Source: Oscillospiraceae bacterium (GTDB taxonomy: Bacteria; Bacillota; Clostridia; UBA1381). Taken from it: DNA of 5,876 bases. The notes under the pieces are model-generated. The model was not told the DNA's origin, ran no database searches, and saw only the letters and a program-made list of their open reading frames with translations. Shown here piece by piece: positions 1 through 5,876 of this stretch. The stretch is taken from contig JAJBTG010000077.1 in the NCBI GenBank assembly GCA_020860985.1, positions 1 through 5,876 on the forward strand, written 5' to 3'. The stretch's first letter is position 1, and each line of letters starts with the position of its first letter. Made by a program: the position numbers and the translations under genes.

Positions 1-1
1 T

Positions 2-3000
2 ACATTGTCCGAGGACACTATAGTAAAGGGATTTATTTGGAAAACGGACGAAAACGGCGCTCTTACGGTTGAGCCTATGGCAGAGGCATTTTTGCCGACC
101 GGTCAGCCGACATTTGAGCCGGTTCAAACTCCCGATGCAACGGAAACGCCCGGCGAAACGGAGAACCCGGATTCAACGGAAAATCCCGATACAACGGCGT
201 ATACCGGTACATTTGTGACCGATGAACACGCAACTATAAATGTGTATTACACTCAGGATTACACAACGGCGGACGAAACTAATGTAACAACCACATCAGC
301 GAGAAACAGCGATACAGGCGAAATTACCACGGATTCAACGCTCAAACCGCAGATTAATTTCCTTGTTGTGGTTGACGATGGCTATGAGGTTGCAAGCGTG
401 GAGGTAACGCCGACGGAAAATTACAATGCAATCAAAGGCTCTTCCGATACGGGTGTGGAAAATCTTTACAGAATAACAAAAATAGTGGGAGATATTACGA
501 TAACCGTTACGACAACGGAATCGTCGGGATTGCCGGAGCTTGACGAGGGAGTTATATCCGCGTTCAGATACAGCACCGAAACCGAAATTTCCGGCGAGAA
601 TACCGAGGGCAGCGTTTCGGCGGCGATAACGGCGAGCGTTGACGGAACAACAGAAACGGCGCTTGAGCTTAACTCAACGGATTACGCTGATGAAACGCTT
701 GAAATTTCACCGAGATTAACACCGGTTCTCGGCGCATCTACTGACGCACCGTGGGGCGAATCGCCCTATGTTCAGGTCGCGTTGTCAACCGTAAACTATA
801 CCGATATTATGGTATCGGCAAAGGTCGGCGCGACAAAGAAAGGTCCCGCAAGCTATAAGCTGCAGTATTCAACGGACGGCACGACATTTACGGATGTCGG
901 AGAGTCGTATACACTGACAAGCAATAAAACGCTTTACGAGGCATTCAGCAAGGTAGAACTCAGAGATGCCGCGAATGAATGTGAAACGCTTTATATAAGA
1001 ATAGTTCCGGATGGCACTACTACATTGAATGATGGAACGCTTACAGGAGCGACCGGCGGCGAGTTCGCCGTAAACGATATTCTAATCTACGGCACATCAA
1101 CCGGTGACGGAATAATTCATCTTGCCGATAACAATATAACGGCAACCGGAATAAGCAATGTCACAGTGGATAACGAAAACTCAACCGTAACCATATCGGC
1201 GGCGGGTGATTATGAGATAGAGGGTACTCTTACGGACGGTCAGATTATAGTTGCGGCAGCGGACAAGAGCGAAGAGGTAAACATTACTCTCGATAATGTA
1301 AGCGTTACATCGTCAACGGCTGACGCTCAGCCTTTCAGCGTGACAAAGGGTCAGATAAGCCTTACACCGACAGGTGAATGTTCGTTTACCGCGACAGGTG
1401 ACAGTACCGCGGCGGTATACTCCAAAAACGACATGGAAATAAAGTGCAGTGCTGACACTGACACATTTAATGCTACATCATCGAGCGGCAAGGGTATTCA
1501 CTGTAAAGCCGACCTTCAAATCGGCAACGGCGTTTTCGTCGTAGATGCGGGCGCAGACGGTATACAGGGTAATGATTCGGTTAAGATAACGGCAAAAAAT
1601 GATTCTGTTACCGTAACCTCCTGTGGTGACGGCATACGCTCAAACCTTGATCCGTCAACGGATACGGACGGCACATATGTAAGCGGAGGCACGGTTGAGA
1701 TAAAAGGCGGCGAGATAACCGTAAACGCAAAGGACGATGCGGACGGAACAAATGACGGTATTCAGGCGGATACTCTGCTTACCATAGCGGGCGGCACGCT
1801 TGACATAACGGCTACCGGCGAGGCTCTTAAATCAAACGCGTCAAGCATCGCGTATCTGGAGGACAGCACAGCTGCCGAAACTCCGGCTGACGGCGACGGC
1901 TGCATACTAATCAGCGGCGGCACTATTACCGCGTCGGCGGGCGAGGACGGCATAAAGGCTGTTAAGAATGTCACAATCAGCGGCGGCGAAGTCACGCTGA
2001 CTAACGCTTTGGACGGCATACAGGTAAATGAAATCATATATGCGGACGAGGACGAAACGGAAGTTTCCGCGTATGTTGCGGGTGAGATTGACATCACCGG
2101 CGGTGAGCTGGACATCACAAGCACCGAGGACGGTATACAGTGCAAGACCGGCAATATAAATATCTCGGACGGCACAATTACGGTAAATGCCACACTTGAC
2201 GGCATACAGTCATCGTATGATTTGAATATCAGCGGCGGTACGTTTGACGTTACAACTGCCGGTGGCGCAATAGATCCGACTACGGTCGAAGATGATGACG
2301 ACGCGCCGAGCTGTAAGGGACTTAAAGCGGCGGGCGACCTTGTAATCACTGCGGGTGATATAACCGTAAACAGCTATGACGACTCTATTCATTCGAACAG
2401 CTCGGTATTTATCGGCGATGAGAATGACAGCAACGCTGTGCTGATTATAGACGTTACAAGCTCGGACGACGGTGTTCACGCGGATGTGTACCTCAAAATC
2501 TATAACGGTGAGATAACCGTTGAAAATTCCTACGAGGGACTTGAGGGTGCGGAAATATATATTAATGACGGTACTATGTTGATAACCGCTACCGACGACG
2601 GCATTAACGGCGCGGGTGACGATCCCAATTCGGATGAAACAGCATCAACCTCGTCCGTAGAGCTTATGGCGGGCCCCGACGACAGCAGCAGCGGAAGCAG
2701 CAGTGGTGGCGAAAGCAGTGGCGGCAGCAGCGACCCGGGAAGCAGCAGCGGCGGAGGCCCAGGAGAGGACGGCAGCCAGGGCGGCGGCGACCAGGGCAGC
2801 GATGATACCTCTGATTACGGCTATATTGAAGTAAACGGCGGCTATATCTATATGACGATAACAAGCACCGGCGACGGCTTTGACTCAAACGGCAGCCTGT
2901 ATATTAACAGCGGCGTTTCTATAGTGAACGGCTGCACATCGGCGGACTGCGACGGAATAGATTTCGGCGACGGTGACGACGATGAAATAGACATCACCGG

Positions 3001-3454
3001 CGGCTACGTAATTGCGATTGCGGCGGAGGGTATGGCGACTATTAACACGCTTTCAAAGACAGCGGCAAAGCTCGGCTACGGCACTACGTCAAGCAATCAA
3101 TCCACCGGTTTCAGCGGAAATGTGGGCGGAAATCAGCAGCAGGGCGGCGGCAGTACACCCACCGGCAGCAGCTCAACCGTGAGCACGGGCGATTATTATA
3201 TAGTAGGTGAGGACGGCACGGTTATATGTGCGTTCAGCTATACGAAGGCAAACTTCGGTCAGGTGCTTATATCCACTCCAAGTATGACAGATCAAACGTA
3301 TTATATAAGACCGCTTACAACAAGCGGCGCAACGGCAAGCAATATGCTTTACGGTATGGTTGACAGCGAAACGTATGCGTTTACGCTTGATTCAAACTGC
3401 ACTGCAAGTTCATCGACAAACAGCGCTACAATGACCACAATCTCCGGTTCGTAA
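2..3454 (+). CDS. Large modular extracellular-type protein with a Cthe_2159-family carbohydrate-binding beta-helix (5' end missing)
   Basis: The frame is open to the left edge, so the true start and any signal peptide lie outside; the TTG at 5-7 is probably just an internal Leu codon. Residues are numbered from that TTG. Residues 5-29 (VKGFIWKT...VEPMAEAF) look like the tail of a module common in clostridial secreted proteins. Residues 31-64 are a Pro/Thr/Glu linker with the hexamers TENPDS/TENPDT. Residues 66-173 form a small module ending in YRITKI, and about 175-367 a beta-sandwich-like module (SYKLQYSTDGTTF). From about 369 to the end is a beta-helix of the Cthe_2159 type (ITATG...AAGDYEIEGTLTDGQI, then many ISGGT-ITVNA-DGIQ turns). 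Members of that family bind cellulose and polygalacturonate and fold like calcium-dependent pectate lyases. Binding or scaffolding is inferred; catalytic activity cannot be told from sequence. The C-terminus ends in Ser/Thr with no LPXTG, dockerin or S-layer motif, so any cell anchor must be upstream. A strong terminator follows the stop codon. Confidence 0.88.
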   Translation, partial: TLSEDTIVKGFIWKTDENGALTVEPMAEAFLPTGQPTFEPVQTPDATETPGETENPDSTENPDTTAYTGTFVTDEHATINVYYTQDYTTADETNVTTTSARNSDTGEITTDSTLKPQINFLVVVDDGYEVASVEVTPTENYNAIKGSSDTGVENLYRITKIVGDITITVTTTESSGLPELDEGVISAFRYSTETEISGENTEGSVSAAITASVDGTTETALELNSTDYADETLEISPRLTPVLGASTDAPWGESPYVQVALSTVNYTDIMVSAKVGATKKGPASYKLQYSTDGTTFTDVGESYTLTSNKTLYEAFSKVELRDAANECETLYIRIVPDGTTTLNDGTLTGATGGEFAVNDILIYGTSTGDGIIHLADNNITATGISNVTVDNENSTVTISAAGDYEIEGTLTDGQIIVAAADKSEEVNITLDNVSVTSSTADAQPFSVTKGQISLTPTGECSFTATGDSTAAVYSKNDMEIKCSADTDTFNATSSSGKGIHCKADLQIGNGVFVVDAGADGIQGNDSVKITAKNDSVTVTSCGDGIRSNLDPSTDTDGTYVSGGTVEIKGGEITVNAKDDADGTNDGIQADTLLTIAGGTLDITATGEALKSNASSIAYLEDSTAAETPADGDGCILISGGTITASAGEDGIKAVKNVTISGGEVTLTNALDGIQVNEIIYADEDETEVSAYVAGEIDITGGELDITSTEDGIQCKTGNINISDGTITVNATLDGIQSSYDLNISGGTFDVTTAGGAIDPTTVEDDDDAPSCKGLKAAGDLVITAGDITVNSYDDSIHSNSSVFIGDENDSNAVLIIDVTSSDDGVHADVYLKIYNGEITVENSYEGLEGAEIYINDGTMLITATDDGINGAGDDPNSDETASTSSVELMAGPDDSSSGSSSGGESSGGSSDPGSSSGGGPGEDGSQGGGDQGSDDTSDYGYIEVNGGYIYMTITSTGDGFDSNGSLYINSGVSIVNGCTSADCDGIDFGDGDDDEIDITGGYVIAIAAEGMATINTLSKTAAKLGYGTTSSNQSTGFSGNVGGNQQQGGGSTPTGSSSTVSTGDYYIVGEDGTVICAFSYTKANFGQVLISTPSMTDQTYYIRPLTTSGATASNMLYGMVDSETYAFTLDSNCTASSSTNSATMTTISGS
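1556..2962 (+). repeat. Protein-level tandem turns of a right-handed beta-helix (about 15 D-G-I-Q/H-type motifs)
   Basis: Within the first CDS the motif [D/E]-G-[I/V/F/L]-[Q/K/R/H/N/D] recurs at residues 518, 542, 584, 648, 670, 709, 732, 822, 844, 865, 957 and 983, with degenerate versions at 606 (EALKS), 754 (GAID) and 793 (DSIHS). Many neighbours are 21-24 residues apart; gaps of 39-42 fit two turns or one turn with a loop. Between motifs lie alternating strands of the form ISGGxxxVTA. This is the regular coil spacing of a parallel beta-helix. The DNA itself has diverged between copies, so the repetition is in the protein and not a recent tandem duplication. The acidic turns stack on one face and could bind calcium, as in pectate-lyase-like folds; that last step is inference. 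Confidence 0.8.
2672..2812 (+). other. Gly/Ser/Asp low-complexity loop inserted in the beta-helix
   Basis: Residues 890-936 are almost only Ser, Gly, Asp, Glu, Gln and Pro (for example SSSGSSSGGESSGG), encoded by AGC/GGC-rich DNA that is visibly more GC-rich than its surroundings. The stretch sits between the turn at residue 865 and the strand YIEVNGGYIYMTI at 940-952, so it is a long flexible loop leaving one helix turn and returning to the next, not a linker between separate domains. Gly-rich loops at about this place are familiar from Cthe_2159-type proteins. The minus strand through it is open and reads as a Cys/Arg-rich peptide, which is only a by-product of the composition. Confidence 0.7.
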
Positions 3455-3493
3455 AAATATATTCGGAGACTGCGGCGGCAAAACAAGACATGG

Positions 3494-3527
3494 GAATCGG
3501 TCGGCATAATGCCGACCGATTCTTTTT
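3494..3527 (+). terminator. Intrinsic (Rho-independent) terminator of the beta-helix gene
   Basis: GAATCGGTCGGCA (3494-3506) pairs perfectly over 13 bp with TGCCGACCGATTC (3510-3522), closing a 3-base TAA loop. TTTTT follows at once (3523-3527). It begins 39 bases after the stop codon at 3452-3454. The stem is GC-rich in its middle and there is no A-tract on its left flank, so it should act mainly in the plus direction. It separates the first gene from the second, which has its own promoter downstream. Confidence 0.93.
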
Positions 3528-3551
3528 CGTAAAGCGCAGGCGCCGTCACAC

Positions 3552-3567
3552 AAGAAAAATTTTTCTT
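3552..3567. repeat. Perfect 16-bp A/T-rich palindrome upstream of the promoter
   Basis: AAGAAAAATTTTTCTT is its own reverse complement. It ends 16 bases before the -35 box, about 52-67 bases before the predicted transcription start. At that distance an A-tract/T-tract could act as a distal UP element for the RNA polymerase alpha subunit or as a binding site for a dimeric regulator. Its composition is simple, so chance is possible. Confidence 0.45.
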
Positions 3568-3575
3568 CCGGCAAC

Positions 3576-3590
3576 TGTTTTCGTTGACAA
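3576..3590 (-). promoter_or_regulatory. Possible cre (CcpA) site overlapping the -35 box
   Basis: Read on the minus strand, TTGTCAACGAAAACA agrees with the relaxed catabolite-responsive element WTGNAANCGNWNNCW at every fixed position except the fifth (C instead of A). It covers the -35 hexamer fully, which is where a repressing CcpA dimer would block RNA polymerase. Carbon catabolite repression of a plant-polysaccharide gene would make sense. The match is short and degenerate and no regulator gene is in the window, so this is a candidate only. Confidence 0.33.
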
Positions 3591-3612
3591 TTTTCACCTT
3601 GTAATGTATAAT
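3584..3612 (+). promoter_or_regulatory. Consensus sigma-A promoter for the GH88/GH105-type hydrolase gene
   Basis: TTGACA (3584-3589) and TATAAT (3607-3612) both match the housekeeping consensus in all six positions and are separated by exactly 17 bases. The start of transcription would be near 3619, giving a leader of about 29 bases with no room for a riboswitch. Such an ideal promoter would be strongly active unless repressed, which makes the overlapping cre-like sequence and the upstream palindrome worth noting. Confidence 0.9.
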
Positions 3613-3631
3613 AATATTAACTAATTTTATG

Positions 3632-3640
3632 AAAGAGGAG
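3632..3640 (+). promoter_or_regulatory. Ribosome binding site of the hydrolase gene
   Basis: AAAGAGGAG lies 7 bases before the ATG at 3648. It is a strong Shine-Dalgarno sequence and settles the start codon; no other in-frame start nearby is as well placed. Confidence 0.9.
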
Positions 3641-3647
3641 AAAAGTT

Positions 3648-5789
3648 ATGGGTTACTATTTTGACGACAGCCTCAGTATCAACGCGTACGAGGGCACGGA
3701 TCCTAAAGCGATAATTTCATCGTTGGCATACAGATATATGGGACAAAATCTCAAGCATGGTTTATACTACCGCGCTTATACCAATAACGGTATTGTCCGC
3801 ACAACCGATTACAGATACCGTGTTGACTTCAATAAGATTATCCACAATGCTAAGGATAAGGACTGCGTATGTGCATTCTCAAAAACCTACAGCAAGGGCA
3901 AGGCATCCCTCGGCTTTGACATTAACTGCTTCGGACCTATGGTTATGTACGTAAACGGAGAGGTGGTTTATAAATCGGATATATTTAAGGAGCGTTATTC
4001 GGAAAACGCTACGCGTATATTTGTTGACGTAAACCCCGGCTGGAACGATATAAGGATTCAATTCAAGAAAACCAAGGCGGGCTTCGGCGCTCAGTTCGGA
4101 ACGTGGATAGGAAAGTGGGATTTCTATTCCCTTATGCCTACCGCGGAGCGTGACGGCAGAGAGGGATATGTATTCACGGAGCCTGTTTCCGATACATACG
4201 AACCCGAGTTTGAAATCGGCATGAGCGAAAAGGACTTTGATGTTAAGCTGTACCCGGAGCTTGACTGGAGCGAGGATGAAAAGAGCAAGGGTCAGCTTAC
4301 AAGAATGTACGGCACTCCCGAGGGTAAATACGCAATCGGTTGGACAAAGGGCTTCTTTAACGAGATGGGCGTAAAGAGCTATTCATTTGACCTTGAGGCA
4401 AAGGGCAAGACGGTTGTGTATATAGATAGGAAGGAAGTTTTCAAAACGGACGGTGGTTCGGAGAGCTTCAGCGCGGACTTGACGTTCGGAGAGCACGATG
4501 TGTTTGTCAAGTCGATATGCGGCGGCGATTGGGGATATAAGCTCACCTGCGCCGATGTTGAATTTACAAGCGCGGCAAGAGTTAAGGGTACCTCGGACGC
4601 ATGGATGTATATCGGTCCGTTTGACGCTTCGTTTGAATTTCCGTTTGACACGGCGTGCAGTATGATTCATATCGTGGACAATAAATTCTGGCATTTGGAC
4701 GCTCCCGATACATTCGTAAGACCGTACAACGAAAATCAGCTTTACGGTATGTGGAATTACCCGCTCGGAGTTACAATGTACGGCTTGCTGCATACGGCGC
4801 TTTTGATAGATTCCGCCGATATTAAGGATTATATCCGCTCCCATGTTCAGCTCTGCTGCGATACTCTTGAATACGCGTTGTGGGATAAGGAGCAGTACGG
4901 CGGCGCTACTTCGATACATAACCTGCTTACTAGTATCGACAGCCTCGATGACTGCGGTTCGTTCGCTTCGATGATGCTCGAGGTTCACAAGTATCTCGGA
5001 CTTACGGGCGTAAAGGAAGTAGCGGACTATGTCGGCGATTACATCTATAATCACCAGGCTCGCCTTGAGGACGGAACATTCTTCCGTAAGGAAATGATGC
5101 ACCACTTCCATAATCAGACAATGTGGGCGGATGATTTGTACATGAGTGTACCGTTCCTCACAAGATATTATCAGTTTACCGGCGACAAAAAGTATATTGA
5201 CGACGCGGCAAACCAGTTCTTCGGCTTCAAGAAAAGACTTTTCATGCCGGAAGAGAGTATAATGTCCCACGTTTACGATTTCAAATACGACACAAAAACA
5301 GGTGTTCCCTGGGGACGCGGTAACGGTTGGGTGGTATTCTCAATGACGGAGCTGCTTGAGGTTCTTCCGGAGGACCACGAAAAGAGAAATGATTTAATAG
5401 AATTTTTGAATACGCTCTGCGAGGGCTATCTGAATCTTCAGGACGAGGACGGAATGTGGCACCAGGTACTAAACGATTGGGATTCATATCCTGAAACGTC
5501 GTGCACGTCGATGTTCATCTACGCGTTCTCGCGCGGAATACGCTTCGGCTGGCTTCGCGACCCGGCAAAGTATGTTAAATCCATATACAAGGCGTGGGAG
5601 GCTATTTCAAAGACAAGCGTTGACGCCGGCGGAAATGTCTACGGCGTATGCCGCGGCTCAGAGTTTTCATTTATTCCGGATTATTATAAGTATGAATTGG
5701 GTTGGAACCTCAATGATACCCACGGAACGGGTATCGTAATGCTCGCGGGAATTGAAGTCATTCGCCTGAATGATTTTCTTGCGGAATAG
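3648..5789 (+). CDS. Two-part GH88/GH105-type unsaturated glucuronyl/rhamnogalacturonyl hydrolase with N-terminal beta-sandwich region
   Basis: The predicted role is removal of the 4,5-unsaturated uronic acid that polysaccharide lyases leave at the non-reducing end of oligosaccharides, by hydration of the double bond. The C-terminal ~370 residues carry the (alpha/alpha)6-barrel signatures: WNYPLGV (369-375), SLDDCGS (432-438), HHFHNQTMWADDLYMSVPF (485-503), WGRGNGW (555-561), WHQVLNDWDSYPETS (604-618) and HGTG (692-695). By recalled comparison with YteR/YesR, one Asp of 434/435 and one of 495/496 correspond to the two catalytic aspartates. Those enzymes are about 350-375 residues, so the first ~315 residues here are extra. 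They look like two beta-sandwiches: 1 to ~165 (GFDINCFGPMVMYVNG, PGWNDIRIQF) and ~215-312 (SYSFDLEAKGKTVVYID, GGDWGY at 292-297). There is no signal peptide or membrane segment, so it is probably cytoplasmic, acting on imported oligosaccharides. It has its own promoter and ribosome binding site. Pectin/rhamnogalacturonan is the likely substrate; ulvan- or glycosaminoglycan-derived sugars are alternatives within the family. Confidence 0.88.
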   Translation: MGYYFDDSLSINAYEGTDPKAIISSLAYRYMGQNLKHGLYYRAYTNNGIVRTTDYRYRVDFNKIIHNAKDKDCVCAFSKTYSKGKASLGFDINCFGPMVMYVNGEVVYKSDIFKERYSENATRIFVDVNPGWNDIRIQFKKTKAGFGAQFGTWIGKWDFYSLMPTAERDGREGYVFTEPVSDTYEPEFEIGMSEKDFDVKLYPELDWSEDEKSKGQLTRMYGTPEGKYAIGWTKGFFNEMGVKSYSFDLEAKGKTVVYIDRKEVFKTDGGSESFSADLTFGEHDVFVKSICGGDWGYKLTCADVEFTSAARVKGTSDAWMYIGPFDASFEFPFDTACSMIHIVDNKFWHLDAPDTFVRPYNENQLYGMWNYPLGVTMYGLLHTALLIDSADIKDYIRSHVQLCCDTLEYALWDKEQYGGATSIHNLLTSIDSLDDCGSFASMMLEVHKYLGLTGVKEVADYVGDYIYNHQARLEDGTFFRKEMMHHFHNQTMWADDLYMSVPFLTRYYQFTGDKKYIDDAANQFFGFKKRLFMPEESIMSHVYDFKYDTKTGVPWGRGNGWVVFSMTELLEVLPEDHEKRNDLIEFLNTLCEGYLNLQDEDGMWHQVLNDWDSYPETSCTSMFIYAFSRGIRFGWLRDPAKYVKSIYKAWEAISKTSVDAGGNVYGVCRGSEFSFIPDYYKYELGWNLNDTHGTGIVMLAGIEVIRLNDFLAE

Positions 5790-5876
5790 AAATTGGGCAT
5801 AATCACCAAATAAAAAAGGACGGATTTGAACCCACCCCTGTCAAGTAGACAGAGTAAATAACAAAAATTTTTTGTA
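5790..5876. other. 3' flank of the hydrolase gene with no supported gene
   Basis: No convincing intrinsic terminator follows the TAG at 5787-5789. The stretch holds an A6 run (5812-5817), the T-arm-like minus-strand sequence GGGTTCAAATCCGTCC (plus-strand 5818-5833), a short inverted repeat (5838-5852) and an A5T6 tract (5863-5873). On the minus strand a frame is open from the edge to a TGA at 5803-5805 (ending TGVGSNPSFFIW), but 23 codons without other support are not enough to call a gene. Confidence 0.5.
5838..5852. repeat. Short inverted repeat near the right edge
   Basis: CTGTC and GACAG flank the 5-base spacer AAGTA. A 5-bp stem is too short to be a strong terminator on its own, and the next T-run begins 16 bases later (5868-5873). 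Sequences of the form TGTCAAGTAGACA recall terminal sequences of some insertion elements, but that is a resemblance from memory and not a demonstrated match. Confidence 0.4.

Noticed and set aside
1762..2349. Minus-strand open frame of 195 codons opposite the beta-helix
   Set aside because: It lies wholly inside a well-supported coding region; its Ser/Pro/Val-rich product mirrors the repeated turns on the other strand and shows no domain, and there is no ribosome binding site evidence.
2664..2888. Minus-strand Cys/Arg-rich 74-codon frame
   Set aside because: The composition is forced by the complement of the AGC/GGC Ser-Gly loop; it is not a cysteine-rich peptide gene.
1556..2962. Reading the repeated DGIQ turns as a DNA tandem repeat or CRISPR-like array
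   Set aside because: The repetition is in protein sequence with variable spacing; the DNA copies differ and lie within one continuous open frame.
3349..3597. Minus-strand 82-codon frame crossing the intergenic region
   Set aside because: It would run through the terminator hairpin and begin inside the promoter region of the next gene; nothing in the product supports it.
3612..3619. TAATATTA palindrome at the transcription start as an operator
   Set aside because: Only 8 bp in an A/T-rich promoter segment, well within chance.
4383..5270. Minus-strand open frame of 295 codons opposite the hydrolase
   Set aside because: Long but antisense to the conserved catalytic region; the product matches no family I recognise and the plus-strand protein has clear motifs across the same bases.
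5811..5852. A tRNA gene on the minus strand
   Set aside because: Only the T-loop-like GTTCAAATC is present; the T-stem mispairs at two of five positions and neither an acceptor stem nor an anticodon arm can be drawn.

Overview
The window looks like part of a polysaccharide-degradation region from an anaerobic Clostridia-type Bacillota (gut or rumen Oscillospiraceae/Lachnospiraceae-like). Three things point that way. The first protein is a modular secreted-type protein built from domains common in such organisms. The second gene has a strong AAAGAGGAG ribosome binding site. The promoter between them is a textbook sigma-A type. No taxonomic marker gene is present, so this assignment is an inference.

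Layout: (1) Bases 2-3454 (+) hold the 3' part of a very large open frame that runs off the left edge. It encodes the tail of one module, a Pro/Thr/Glu linker, a small 'YRITKI' module, a beta-sandwich module, and a long right-handed beta-helix of the Cthe_2159 carbohydrate-binding family with about 15 turn motifs of the D-G-I-Q kind. (2) Bases 3455-3647 are intergenic. They hold a strong intrinsic terminator for the first gene, a 16-bp A/T palindrome, a perfect TTGACA-17-TATAAT promoter overlapped by a possible catabolite-repression (cre) site, and a good ribosome binding site. (3) Bases 3648-5789 (+) encode a complete 713-residue protein. Its C-terminal half is a GH88/GH105-type unsaturated glucuronyl/rhamnogalacturonyl hydrolase, and its first ~315 residues appear to form two beta-sandwich domains. 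It has no signal peptide. (4) Bases 5790-5876 hold no clear gene, but do hold a short inverted repeat and a stretch resembling a tRNA T-arm on the minus strand, possibly the edge of a mobile or repeated element.

Working together: the Cthe_2159 family is known to bind cellulose and acidic plant polysaccharides such as polygalacturonate. GH105/GH88 enzymes remove the unsaturated uronic acid left at the end of oligosaccharides by polysaccharide lyases. The simplest reading is a pectin/rhamnogalacturonan locus, with an extracellular binding (or lyase-linked) protein next to a cytoplasmic enzyme that finishes the imported oligosaccharides. The terminator and private promoter between them say they are separate transcription units, so the link is by neighbourhood and theme, not by a shared operon.
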